Part shown: positions 27,800 to 36,869 of the stretch, one piece after another | How the letters are laid out: every line of letters starts with the position of its first letter | Numbering within the stretch: position 1 is the stretch's first letter | DNA from: Pontiella desulfatans | GTDB taxonomy: Bacteria; Verrucomicrobiota; Kiritimatiellia; Kiritimatiellales; Pontiellaceae | Reading direction: 5' to 3' | DNA: 64,000 nt | NCBI RefSeq assembly: GCF_900890425.1 | Contig: NZ_CAAHFG010000004.1 | Coordinates: forward strand, 490,798 to 554,797 | Notes under the pieces: generated by a model | The model's input: only the letters and a program-made list of their open reading frames with translations | The model's database searches: none | What the model was told of the DNA's origin: nothing | Translations under genes and position numbers: made by a program

Positions 27800-28119
27800 A
27801 GAGCATCCGGGCAACAGTCTTTCCTCTGAGCCTCAGTGTACTCATACCTAATTAAACTGATTCGTTTTTTTACCACAGAGGGCACTGAGGCACAGAGGAG
27901 CGGGATTGCTATATTTCTCTGTGCCTCCGTACTACTATCCGTCAATTTCTTGTTTTCCTGACAAGTTTTCACCACCCGCTGCGCTAGAGGACACTGAGGC
28001 TCAGAGGATTAGGATGCTCTGTGTCTCTGAGTTCTCTGTGGTAAAAAAAATCTGTGTCTTCGGTGTTCATCAGTGGTTCTAAATTTGGTTGCGGCTATGC
28101 CGCGCTAGGTCCTCTGTGG
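27800..28119. repeat. cluster of 'accacagagg' palindromic repeats
   Basis: Several degenerate copies lie side by side: TTTTACCACAGAGGGCACTG (27870s) with CTCTGTGCCTCCGTACTA, GAGGACACTGAGGCTCAG with CTGTGTCTCTGAGTTCTC, and GGTCCTCTGTGGTGAGACC. The ends resemble the element at 39126-39210. No coding signal is seen in 27750-28248, so this stretch is a repeat accumulation site between two convergent genes. Confidence 0.75.
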
Positions 28120-28222
28120 TGAGACCATTCAAGCTAAGTTCCCATCAGTGGTAAAATATTATTCGGTTAAATGGTTTTTCCGAGCACGCTGCCCGGAGGG
28201 TCGGATCCCGTGGCGTTCGTGC

Positions 28223-28243
28223 GGACGGTTCGTCGAACCGTCC
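28223..28243. terminator. palindrome at the 3' end of the PhyH gene
   Basis: GGACGGTTCG and CGAACCGTCC are exact reverse complements around one base. It lies 6 bp beyond the stop of the leftward dioxygenase gene, so it may end that transcript; there is no clear T-run. Confidence 0.5.
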
Positions 28244-28248
28244 CTGCT

Positions 28249-29010
28249 TCAAGCTTTCCAGTCCAGGATGGCGTCGTCGTCGACGCGGTCGAGCGGATAG
28301 TAGACGGCCGAGTTTTCGGCGAAGGCCTGGTTGCTGATGGCGTTGTAGGCGCAGATCATGGACCAGCGAGGCTCCGTACTCCGGTTCTGGTTGGATTTGT
28401 GCAGCAGGTTGCAGTGGAAGAAGAGGGTGTCGCCGGGATCGAGTTCCACATGGACCAGCTCGTGGTATTTCATGGCTTCTTCGACAAACCGCATGTCCGC
28501 GCCCTTTTGGTCGCCGGTGCTTTGGTGGTCGAGCCGGCCGATGTGGTGGGAACCTTTGAGCACCTGGAGGCATCCGTTTTCCACGGTGGCCTGGTTGATG
28601 GCGACCATGCAGCTGATCGCCTTGGGGTAGAGCATGAGGTTGTCGAGGTGCCAGTAGCCGAAATCCTGGTGCCATTCCCACGCGCCGCCGACGAAGGGCT
28701 CCTTCATCATGATCTTGGTGCTGGTGTGGTAGGTCGGCTCGCCAATGATGCGCTCGCAGGAATCGACCAACCGGCGACTGCGCGAAAACATGCTATAGAA
28801 ATCGTCGCCCGTCTTTTGCCAGAGGCAGACCTTGCTGACCGTGCCCGTGGCATCCTTCCGCCGCCATGCGCGCTCATCGAGGCTGTCGTCGCTGAAGGCC
28901 GCCTCCTGCAGGCGCGCAATCTCCTCGGGACGGAAGTAGCCCCTGGCAATCACATAGCCGTTTTCGTGGTATTCCTTGATCTGCTCATCCGATAATCCAA
29001 TGGTTTCCAT
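28249..29010 (-). CDS. phytanoyl-CoA dioxygenase (PhyH) family protein
   Basis: This 253-residue Fe(II)/2-oxoglutarate-dependent oxygenase has WHQDFGYWHLDN, which supplies the His-x-Asp iron ligands, and a distal His in LLHKSNQNRS with the Arg that holds 2-oxoglutarate. The start METIGLSDEQ is 9 bases after GGAG; an ATG three codons earlier and a longer frame to 29046 are less likely. PhyH proteins in bacteria hydroxylate diverse small molecules, and the substrate here is unknown. It is divergent from fkp with 158 bp between them, which may share regulatory DNA; a link to fucose is only positional. Confidence 0.85.
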   Translation of the reverse strand: METIGLSDEQIKEYHENGYVIARGYFRPEEIARLQEAAFSDDSLDERAWRRKDATGTVSKVCLWQKTGDDFYSMFSRSRRLVDSCERIIGEPTYHTSTKIMMKEPFVGGAWEWHQDFGYWHLDNLMLYPKAISCMVAINQATVENGCLQVLKGSHHIGRLDHQSTGDQKGADMRFVEEAMKYHELVHVELDPGDTLFFHCNLLHKSNQNRSTEPRWSMICAYNAISNQAFAENSAVYYPLDRVDDDAILDWKA

Positions 29011-29168
29011 CGCATGCATCTCCGATTTAATACCACAACGGTACACTAGCTCGGGGAAGATCGTAGCGAAATCCCATGGACCCTTTGGCCAGGTCGGGCG
29101 GGATAAAGGGGTGCGGACAATTTGGGCGCGGTGGTTGTAATTCCATGTGGGTCTGCTACCGTTCGAGC

Positions 29169-32060
29169 ATGAAAACGCATACCTCTTTCGATCTGCTGCT
29201 CTCGCTGCCCCCCAACATGTGCGGGCATTTGGCCGACTGCGAACCCGCCGTTGCGGGGCGGGCCTTTTCCACGTTCGATCCCCCCGGCCAGCAGCTGGGG
29301 TCCGGTGGGGGCACGGCCTATGTGCTCGAACAGGCGTGGCGGAATTCCGGGTCGGCCTCCTTTGCCGAATGGCTGTCCGGGTCGGGCAAGCTGATCATCC
29401 ATGGCGGGGGCGAAAGCCGGCGTCTTCCGCCCTATGCCGCCCCCGGCAAGCTGTTCATCCCGATGCCCGTGTTCCGCTGGTCGCTCGGCCAACGGCTCGA
29501 CCAAACCCTGCTGGATCTTGCCGAGCCCACCCTGCAGCGCATGGCCACGGCGGCTTCGGACAACGCGCGCGTGATGGTCGCCAGCGGCGATGTGCTGGTG
29601 CGGCTCGAAAAGGAACTGCCGCCCATTCCGGATGCCGACGTCGTATTTTTCGGCCTCTGGGTGAAGCCGGAGGAGGCGCAAAACTTCGGCGTCATGTTCT
29701 GCAATCCCGATACCCCGGAGCAACTCGTCACGTTCCTGCAAAAACCAACCCCCGACACCATCCGCGAAAAATCGCGCAACAGCGCCTTCCTGATCGATGT
29801 CGGCATCTGGCTGCTGAGCGAGCGGGCGGTGGACTGCCTCATGAAAAAGAGCGGGTGGGATGCCGCATCGCAGGCCTTCGGCCACGGCGTCCCCGACACC
29901 TACGACCTCTACGGCAGCTGGGCGCTCAACCTCGGTTCCGATCCGGTCGAGTCCGATCCCGAGGTCGGTCAGTTGACCACCGCCGTGGTGCCGTTGCCCG
30001 ATGCCGGTTTCTACCACTTCGGCACCTGCAACGACATGATCCATTCGATCTACGAATTGCAGAACCTCGTCTCCGACCAATCCAAGCTCGGCGCCGTTGC
30101 CTCCTTGGCGCAACCCAACCAGTTCGTGCAGAACTGCGTTTTCGAAGCGCCCCTGCGCCGCCAGGCAAACGATCATCTTTGGGTTGAAAACAGCTACATC
30201 CCTTCAACCTGGAAAATCGCCTCCAAAAACATTTTGACCGGCGTGCCGAAAAACGATTGGACGCTCGAACTCGAAGAGGGCGTCTGCCTCGATTTTGTTG
30301 CGGTCGAGGAACAGACCGCCCTACGTGTCTATGGCTATGCCGACGCCTTCCGCGGCGAAATGGGCGATCCGGCAACAACCTGGATCAACCGTCCGGTGGT
30401 GCGGTGGCTCGAGCAGCGCGGCATCACGCTGGAGCAGGCCGGCATCGATCCGGCAACCGACCTGCAAACGGCGCCGCTCTTCCCGCTGCTCGACGAATTC
30501 GCCCCCGGCTTCGTGAAATGGATGTTCGCCGCGGAACCGGAAGCAACGGACGAATGGAAGCGGCTTTGGCTGGAGTCGCCCCGTCGGTCGGCGCGCCAAT
30601 TGGGGCAGCAGGCCAACCTGCGCAACATGTATGAACGCCGCAACGCCCTGCGCAAGGATGCCCTGCCGCTGATGGCAAAGCATGCGGAGCACAGCGTCTT
30701 CTACAAGCTCGATCTCGAAGCCACCGCCGACCTCTATGCCGACAGCCCGCATGAGCTGCCGGAACTGCTCGACGTGTCGAGCCTGCGCAATCCGATGATC
30801 GCCCTGCACGACCGCATGTTCCGCGCCGCCGTGCGCCGCCGCCGCGGCGACGCCGGGTGGGATGTGCGCGAGAAGGAGGCGTTCGCGGTGTTGCGCGACC
30901 TGATCGTGGATCGCTACAAGGCCCAACCCGTCGTGCCCGACTGCACGCTGCTTGCCGACCAGATTGTCTGGGGGCGCTGCCCCGTCCGGCTCGACTTTGC
31001 CGGCGGCTGGGCGGATACGCCGCCCTACAGTCTGGAGCATGGTGGTTCGGTCTTGAACATTGCCGTCGAGCTCAACGGCCAGCCGCCCATCCAGGTGTTT
31101 GCCCGCCGGACGGAACAGCCCGTGCTGACCATCCGCTCCATCGATCTCGGCCTTGCCGAAACCCTGGACACCTACGACGATGTCCGCGCCTACGACCAGC
31201 TCGGCAGCGGCTTCACGCTCGCCCGGGCGGCATTCGCCCTGTGCGGATTCCACCCCGACTTCAACGGAGCCGCATTCGGCTCGCTGGAGGAGCAGCTGAA
31301 GGCCCTAGGCGGCGGGGTGGAAATTTCGATGCTCGCCGCCATCCCGAAGGGGTCCGGCCTGGGCACCAGCAGCATTCTGGCCGCCACCATTCTCGGCGTG
31401 CTCTCCGACCTCGCCGGGCATAACTGGGACAAGGTGGAGATTACCCAGCGTACGCTGGCCTTGGAGCAAATGCTCACCAGCGGCGGCGGTTGGCAGGACC
31501 AGGTGGGCGGGGTCTTCCCCGGCATCAAGCTGGTGCAAACCGTGCCCGGCCTTGAACAGGTGCCGGTGGTGCGCTGGTTGCCGGGCCGCTTTTTCCACGG
31601 TGCGGAAAAGGCGCGCATGTTGCTCTACTACACCGGCATCACCCGCGTCGCGCACGACATTCTCGGCGAGATTGTCCGCGGCATTTTCCTCAACGCCGGC
31701 GCCCGTCTCGAAACCGTCCACGGCATTGCCCGTACCGCGGTCTTCTGCCACGACGCCATCCAGCGCGACGACTTCGAAGCCTTCACCGAGGCGGTGCACC
31801 GCAGCTGGACGCTCAACCGCCAGCTCGACAGCGGAACCAATCCGGACGGGGTGCAGGAAATCTTGGATATCGCGGGCGGCGACCTCGCGGCCGCGAAGCT
31901 GCTCGGTGCCGGCGGCGGGGGCTATCTCTATATGATTGCCAACGATGCCGATGCCGCGTTGCGGATCAAGGAGCGGCTGGAAAGCAACCCGCCCAACGCC
32001 GGCGCCCGCTTCGTCGAGTTCGCCCTTTCCGAAACCGGCTTGCAGGTGACGCGAAGCTGA
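29169..32060 (+). CDS. fkp: bifunctional fucokinase / fucose-1-phosphate guanylyltransferase
   Basis: This 963-residue protein makes GDP-L-fucose from free L-fucose, ATP and GTP. The order matches Bacteroides Fkp (about 950 residues). An N-terminal guanylyltransferase domain has the nucleotide-binding LGSGGGTAYVLEQAW near residue 43 and GGGESRRLPPYAAPGKLF. A middle beta-helical part follows, and then a GHMP kinase domain with RCPVRLDFAGGWADTPPYS near 601 and the phosphate loop PKGSGLGTSS near 726. GAGGGGYLYM supplies the last GHMP motif. The ATG at 29169 was chosen because it aligns with the family start; earlier in-frame ATGs add unrelated residues. GDP-fucose would feed glycan or capsule fucosylation. 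No glycosyltransferases are adjacent. Confidence 0.93.
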   Translation: MKTHTSFDLLLSLPPNMCGHLADCEPAVAGRAFSTFDPPGQQLGSGGGTAYVLEQAWRNSGSASFAEWLSGSGKLIIHGGGESRRLPPYAAPGKLFIPMPVFRWSLGQRLDQTLLDLAEPTLQRMATAASDNARVMVASGDVLVRLEKELPPIPDADVVFFGLWVKPEEAQNFGVMFCNPDTPEQLVTFLQKPTPDTIREKSRNSAFLIDVGIWLLSERAVDCLMKKSGWDAASQAFGHGVPDTYDLYGSWALNLGSDPVESDPEVGQLTTAVVPLPDAGFYHFGTCNDMIHSIYELQNLVSDQSKLGAVASLAQPNQFVQNCVFEAPLRRQANDHLWVENSYIPSTWKIASKNILTGVPKNDWTLELEEGVCLDFVAVEEQTALRVYGYADAFRGEMGDPATTWINRPVVRWLEQRGITLEQAGIDPATDLQTAPLFPLLDEFAPGFVKWMFAAEPEATDEWKRLWLESPRRSARQLGQQANLRNMYERRNALRKDALPLMAKHAEHSVFYKLDLEATADLYADSPHELPELLDVSSLRNPMIALHDRMFRAAVRRRRGDAGWDVREKEAFAVLRDLIVDRYKAQPVVPDCTLLADQIVWGRCPVRLDFAGGWADTPPYSLEHGGSVLNIAVELNGQPPIQVFARRTEQPVLTIRSIDLGLAETLDTYDDVRAYDQLGSGFTLARAAFALCGFHPDFNGAAFGSLEEQLKALGGGVEISMLAAIPKGSGLGTSSILAATILGVLSDLAGHNWDKVEITQRTLALEQMLTSGGGWQDQVGGVFPGIKLVQTVPGLEQVPVVRWLPGRFFHGAEKARMLLYYTGITRVAHDILGEIVRGIFLNAGARLETVHGIARTAVFCHDAIQRDDFEAFTEAVHRSWTLNRQLDSGTNPDGVQEILDIAGGDLAAAKLLGAGGGGYLYMIANDADAALRIKERLESNPPNAGARFVEFALSETGLQVTRS

Positions 32061-32257
32061 CCGGAGGCGAGGCCGCCCGCCGTGGAGGAATGCATGGGCA
32101 GGGCTGATGGAAGACCAATAAAAACAGGGGCTTCGGAGTTTTTACCGCTTGAGGTCCGCGTTTGTTTTTCGTACAACTAACCACAACTAAAGTCCGATTC
32201 GGTGCGTGCCGGGGGGATCAAACGTAATGAGCCGCATAAACTCAAAGGAGAAAGAGA

Positions 32258-32548
32258 ATGGCTGTAACAAAAACTCAGATCATCGCTAAAATCGCTGACG
32301 ACGCCGATATCACCAAGGTACAGGCGAAAGCGGCTTTGGAATCCCTGGTTACGCAGGCTTACAAAGGCGCTAAATCCGCAGACGGATTCACGATTCCCGG
32401 CATCGGCAAACTGATCAAGGTGAAGCGCAAAGCACGTATGGGCCGCAACCCGGCCACCGGCGAAAGCATCAAGATCAAAGCCAAGACCGTTCTTAAGTTC
32501 CGCCTCGCAAAAGCGGCCAAGGACGCCATCACTCCCACCAAGAAATAA
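32258..32548 (+). CDS. HU-family DNA-binding protein
   Basis: This 96-residue, lysine-rich protein has the HU/IHF fold: an N-terminal helix pair (KTQIIAKIADDADITKVQ), then the beta arm with GIGKLIKVKRKARMGRNPATGE, the usual PAT/GRNP tip that bends DNA. Charge and length suit a nucleoid protein. The ribosome-binding site AAAGGAG is strong. It stands alone with a 198-bp upstream region and a terminator just after. Confidence 0.93.
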   Translation: MAVTKTQIIAKIADDADITKVQAKAALESLVTQAYKGAKSADGFTIPGIGKLIKVKRKARMGRNPATGESIKIKAKTVLKFRLAKAAKDAITPTKK

Positions 32549-32570
32549 TCGCTTCTTGCGAGTGCATGAA

Positions 32571-32601
32571 AAAGGGCGACCCTCGGGCCGCCCTTTTTTT
32601 T
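32571..32601. terminator. bidirectional terminator between HU and PII genes
   Basis: AAAGGGCG, ACCCTCGGG and CGCCCTTTTTTT form a stem with a T-run rightward. On the other strand the stem is followed by CTTTTTC, so it can also serve the leftward PII gene that ends at 32620. Confidence 0.85.
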
Positions 32602-32619
32602 ATGTCCGGATGGTTTGAA

Positions 32620-32961
32620 TTAACCAATCGCATCCGAGCCGGTTTCGTCGGTGCGGATGCGGATGCATTCGTCCATCGGCATCACGAAGATTTTCCCGTC
32701 GCCGATGTTTCCGCTCTTGGCGCCCTTGACGATGGCCTTGATGGTATCATCGACAAACTCGTCGTTGACGGCGATTTCGATGCGGATTTTTTCGAGCAGG
32801 TTGACGGAGCGCACCTGGCCGCGGTAGTGCTCGGTGAAGCCCATCTGGGTTCCGCAGCCGCGCACGCGGCTGACGGTCATCTTGCAGACCTCGGCGTTGA
32901 AGAGCGCTTCCTTCACATCGTCGAGTTTTTCGGGTTGGATAACGGCAATAATCATTTTCAT
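32620..32961 (-). CDS. PII nitrogen regulatory protein (GlnB/GlnK family)
   Basis: This 113-residue trimer-forming signal protein has the PII start [20 protein letters not shown], the T-loop region [18 protein letters not shown], the B-loop [14 protein letters not shown] and the C-loop ECIRIRTDE. Tyr46 is present, but the position of the uridylylated Tyr51 is Arg51. Classical GlnD uridylylation at that site is therefore not possible. It follows amtB by 87 bp on the same strand, so it is the GlnK-type partner that would gate that transporter. A repeat element lies in the gap, and a good -24/-12 promoter precedes amtB. Confidence 0.9.
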   Translation of the reverse strand: MKMIIAVIQPEKLDDVKEALFNAEVCKMTVSRVRGCGTQMGFTEHYRGQVRSVNLLEKIRIEIAVNDEFVDDTIKAIVKGAKSGNIGDGKIFVMPMDECIRIRTDETGSDAIG

Positions 32962-32982
32962 GGAACGTTCCTTTCAGGTTTT

Positions 32983-33042
32983 GGTTATCGGTTATTCGTT
33001 ACCAGGAACCTGATAGCCAATGGCAATTAACCGATAACCGGT
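32983..33042. repeat. 'ggttatcggtta' inverted repeat in the amtB-PII gap
   Basis: GGTTATCGGTTA and TAACCGATAACC are exact 12-bp arms around an imperfect middle containing CAGGAACCTGATAGCCAATG. A degenerate copy is at 22781-22860. In the amtB-PII message it would fold as a hairpin and could lower PII translation or stabilise the upstream mRNA. Confidence 0.75.
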
Positions 33043-33048
33043 TTTCCT

Positions 33049-34335
33049 CTACATCGCCTCTTCGGGGTTGGCTTCGATCATGTGAACGGTGAGGTCCGAG
33101 CCGCGCAGCTCTTCGTGGTGGTCGAGGCGGATGCCGACGGTGATTTTCAGCAGGCCGTAGACGACGGTACTGGCCACCACGCAGAACACGACAACAAGGG
33201 CGGTCACGATCAGCTGCGAGAAGAAGGAAACCCCGCCGATTCCGCCGAGCGCCTTCTGGCCGAAGATGCCGGCGGCGATGCCGCCCCAGGCTCCGCAAAT
33301 GCCGTGCAACGGCCACACGCCGAGTACGTCGTCGATCTTCCACTTTTCGGTTTCGATCTCGAACATGAAGACGAAGATTCCGCCGGCGAAGGCGCCAACC
33401 ACCGCCGCGCAGACGGGGTGGTAGAGGTCGGAACCGGCGCAGACGGCAACGAGTCCGGCCAGTGCGCCGTTGTGAACGAAGCCGGCGTCGTTCTTGGAGA
33501 TGGCCATTGCGGCAATCGTTCCGCCCACCATCGCCATCAGCGAGTTCATCGCCACCAGTCCGGAAACGGCGGTCAGCTCGCCGGCGCTCATGACGTTGAA
33601 GCCGAACCAGCCGACGATCAGGATCCAGCTGCCGAGCGCCAGGAAGGGGATCGAGCTGACCTTGATCGAGTTGGAATCATAGCGCTTGAGACGTGCGCCC
33701 AGCAGCATGACGGCCGGCAACGCGAGCCATCCGCCCGTTGCATGCACGACCACCGAGCCGGCAAAATCGTGGAACGGGGCGCCGAACGTGCTGGCCAGCC
33801 AGCCTTCCGCCCCTCCCAGGCCGTTGTTGAACCTGCCCCAGGTGACGCCCTCGATCAACGGATAGACGAGGCCGACAAAGATGCCGCCGGCCACCGAGTT
33901 CGTCCAAAACTTGGCGCGCTCCGCAACGCCGCCGGAAATGATGGCGGGGATACAGGCGGCAAAGCCGAGCAGCAGGAAAAACTTCACATACTCGAATCCG
34001 TGGTTGACCGCCATTTCCTCCACGGGAACCAGGAACGACACGCCTCGGGCGAGCGGGTAGCCGATCAGGAAGTAGACGATCGTGGAAAAGCCCCACTCGC
34101 AAATAATCTTGTTGAGCGCATTCACCTGGTTCTTGCGGCGGACGGATCCGACCTCCAAGAAGGCGAAGCCGCCGTGCATGGCAAGAATCATTACTGCGCC
34201 GAGCAGAATGAAAAGGGTATTCGATGAACTTGCCAGTTCCCCCGCGGCATCCCCCTCCGCGGCCATCGCTGTTCCGGACAGGCAAAGGCCTGCCAGGAAA
34301 GTGACCGCAAGGGCCACCTTCTTGCTTAATTGCAT
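33049..34335 (-). CDS. amtB: ammonium transporter
   Basis: This 428-residue inner-membrane protein has a signal peptide (MQLSKKVALAVTFLAGLCLSGTAMA), then eleven predicted membrane segments. The twin-histidine pore residues are in VVVHATGGW and WPLHGICGAWG. GEL-type gate residues such as FAFLEVG and the NHG-like region are seen near the start. The start was chosen from CAGGAGAGAGAG directly upstream; the frame runs further upstream without coding character. It is followed by a PII gene and preceded by a sigma-54-type promoter, the standard nitrogen-limitation arrangement. Confidence 0.92.
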   Translation of the reverse strand: MQLSKKVALAVTFLAGLCLSGTAMAAEGDAAGELASSSNTLFILLGAVMILAMHGGFAFLEVGSVRRKNQVNALNKIICEWGFSTIVYFLIGYPLARGVSFLVPVEEMAVNHGFEYVKFFLLLGFAACIPAIISGGVAERAKFWTNSVAGGIFVGLVYPLIEGVTWGRFNNGLGGAEGWLASTFGAPFHDFAGSVVVHATGGWLALPAVMLLGARLKRYDSNSIKVSSIPFLALGSWILIVGWFGFNVMSAGELTAVSGLVAMNSLMAMVGGTIAAMAISKNDAGFVHNGALAGLVAVCAGSDLYHPVCAAVVGAFAGGIFVFMFEIETEKWKIDDVLGVWPLHGICGAWGGIAAGIFGQKALGGIGGVSFFSQLIVTALVVVFCVVASTVVYGLLKITVGIRLDHHEELRGSDLTVHMIEANPEEAM

Positions 34336-34425
34336 CTCTCTCTCCTGATGTGTTTGCACCCCGGCTCCGTCCACCTCGTTAAAGGCTCTCTCTGGACGGA
34401 ACCAACAAAAAACGGAGTAAGGCAC

Positions 34426-34440
34426 GCACAAGACGTGCCA
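34426..34440 (-). promoter_or_regulatory. sigma-54-type -24/-12 promoter of the first amtB-PII operon
   Basis: Read leftward the sequence is TGGCACGTCTTGTGC, giving GG-N10-GC with the consensus TGGCACG block. The 5' leader to the amtB ATG would be about 80 bases. An almost identical site precedes the second amtB. Confidence 0.8.
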
Positions 34441-34454
34441 TTGGGGAGGTGGTA

Positions 34455-34560
34455 GTCGGCAAGTGCTAGGTGCCAAGTGGATTGCAAAAATAGAGGATCT
34501 TCGCCATGGAGCCGTCTGATACAACGGATCTGACAGATATGTTGGAAGGAGCACAATATT
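34455..34560. repeat. degenerate repeat with 'gatctgacagat' arms
   Basis: It contains AAGTGGATTGCAAAAATAGA and GTCTGATACAACGGATCTGA. The same order, with changes, follows the second promoter at 36513-36612 (CGGATTGCAAAAAATATAG, then CGGTCTGATCCGACAAATCC). Both lie upstream of the sigma-54 sites, so regulatory duplication is an alternative to a mobile repeat. Confidence 0.55.
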
Positions 34561-34574
34561 GTTTGTTTGTGGGT

Positions 34575-34606
34575 GTAAAAAAGGGCGGCTCGGAGGCCGC
34601 CCTTTG
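34575..34606 (-). terminator. terminator of the second PII gene
   Basis: Read leftward, AAAGGGCGGCCTCCGAGCCGCCCTTTTTT is a GC-rich stem with a T-run, 39 bases beyond the PII stop. Confidence 0.85.
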
Positions 34607-34644
34607 GGAAGGTGGGGTCGGGAGTCCTCTCCCGGCCCGGCGCA

Positions 34645-34989
34645 TCAGATCGCCTCGCCACCCCGTTCGCCGGTGCGGATGCGGATGCATTCCTCCAGCG
34701 GGGTGATGAAGATTTTTCCGTCGCCGATCTTGCCGTTTTCGCCGTGGCGGGCGGCCTTGAGGATGGCATCGATGGTGACATCGACAAACTCGTCGTTGAC
34801 GCCGATCTTGACCTCAACCTTGGGGATCAGGTTGGGGGCAACCACTTGGCCGCGGTAGATTTCGGTGCCTTCCTGGCGGCCGTGGCCATCGACGCGGGTG
34901 ACGGTGATGCGGCCGATTTCGGCAGCGGTGAGGGCCTCGCGCACTTCGTCGAGTTTGTCTTCCTGGATAATTGCGGTAATCAGTTTCAT
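34645..34989 (-). CDS. second PII nitrogen regulatory protein
   Basis: This 114-residue PII protein (MKLITAIIQEDKLDEVREAL) has a T-loop (GHGRQEGTEIYRGQVVAPN) that is one residue shorter than in the other copy. It carries Val at the place of the uridylylated Tyr51. The B-loop (NGKIGDGKIFI) and C-loop (ECIRIRTGE) are intact, so ATP, ADP and 2-oxoglutarate binding should be normal. It follows the second amtB by 123 bp, with a different repeat family in the gap. It ends at a strong terminator before the first operon's promoter, so the two operons are separate units in tandem. Confidence 0.9.
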   Translation of the reverse strand: MKLITAIIQEDKLDEVREALTAAEIGRITVTRVDGHGRQEGTEIYRGQVVAPNLIPKVEVKIGVNDEFVDVTIDAILKAARHGENGKIGDGKIFITPLEECIRIRTGERGGEAI

Positions 34990-35005
34990 GTCAAAAGTTC
35001 CTTCA

Positions 35006-35112
35006 AATTAAGAATTAAGATTTAGGAATGTAGAATGGATGGCGGGGATGCCCCGCACCCCTATAGGAAATGCGTCGCAGACCCACCATTCTGAATTCTA
35101 CATTCTTCATTT
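35006..35112. repeat. 'gaatgtagaatgg' inverted repeat in the second amtB-PII gap
   Basis: GAATGTAGAATGG near 35027 and CCATTCTGAATTCTACATTC near 35085-35105 are imperfect complementary arms, enclosing GGCGGGGATGCCCCGC, a second hairpin. The sequence fills the whole gap. The first operon has another repeat family in the same position. Confidence 0.7.
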
Positions 35113-36417
<1,305 letters not shown>

Positions 36418-36488
36418 TCTCTCTCTCCTGTTTGTTGCATCCTCGATCCCGCTCTCCAACGGAACCTACTAAAAGTGGGGGCCTTAAT

Positions 36489-36503
36489 GCACAAGGCGTG
36501 CCA
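36489..36503 (-). promoter_or_regulatory. sigma-54-type -24/-12 promoter of the second amtB-PII operon
   Basis: Read leftward it is TGGCACGCCTTGTGC, the same as the first operon's site but for one base, with GG-N10-GC spacing. The leader to the ATG is about 60 bases. Confidence 0.8.
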
Positions 36504-36512
36504 TATGGCGGG

Positions 36513-36612
36513 CGGTCGGTGGCAAGTCTCTAGTGTGAAACGGATTGCAAAAAATATAGCGGAAATGGAAGATCGGTCTGATCCGACAAATCCGACAGAT
36601 CTGTCGGCTTGT
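36513..36612. repeat. degenerate repeat with 'gatctgtcgg' arms
   Basis: It contains CGGATTGCAAAAAATATAG and CCGACAAATCCGACAGATC. It resembles 34455-34560 in order and position relative to the promoter. Confidence 0.5.
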
Positions 36613-36623
36613 TTCCAAAATTG

Positions 36624-36869
36624 TCATTTCCTGCGTTGCTTGATCCATTCCAGGCCGATCCGGCTCAGGATGAAGCCGGGCAGCAGCACCACATAGAGGC
36701 GGCACAGGATGAACAGGGCAATCATGACGGGATAGTGGTGCGGCAGGTGGTCGCCGGGGCAAAAGATGCCGGCTACAATGTTGGTGCCGACCAGCACCCG
36801 CAGCTGAATGGAGTAGACCAGCAGGATCAGCGCGGCTTGGATCAACATTTTCAAAACGATCCGTTTCAT
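36624..36869 (-). CDS. small membrane protein
   Basis: This 81-residue protein (MKRIVLKMLIQAALILLVYS) has two hydrophobic segments and a basic C-terminus (EWIKQRRK). Its ATG overlaps the stop of the upstream gene as ATGA, so it is translationally coupled to that gene. I do not recognise a family. It is the last gene of the leftward membrane-protein run. Confidence 0.7.
   Translation of the reverse strand: MKRIVLKMLIQAALILLVYSIQLRVLVGTNIVAGIFCPGDHLPHHYPVMIALFILCRLYVVLLPGFILSRIGLEWIKQRRK

Noticed and set aside
28145-28681. A 178-codon frame overlapping the PhyH gene
   Set aside because: It is a shifted shadow of the dioxygenase gene, which has the iron ligands in its own frame.
29147-30187. 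A 346-codon Arg-rich frame overlapping fkp
   Set aside because: It is a +1 shadow of the fkp frame, with composition typical of shifted GC-rich codons.
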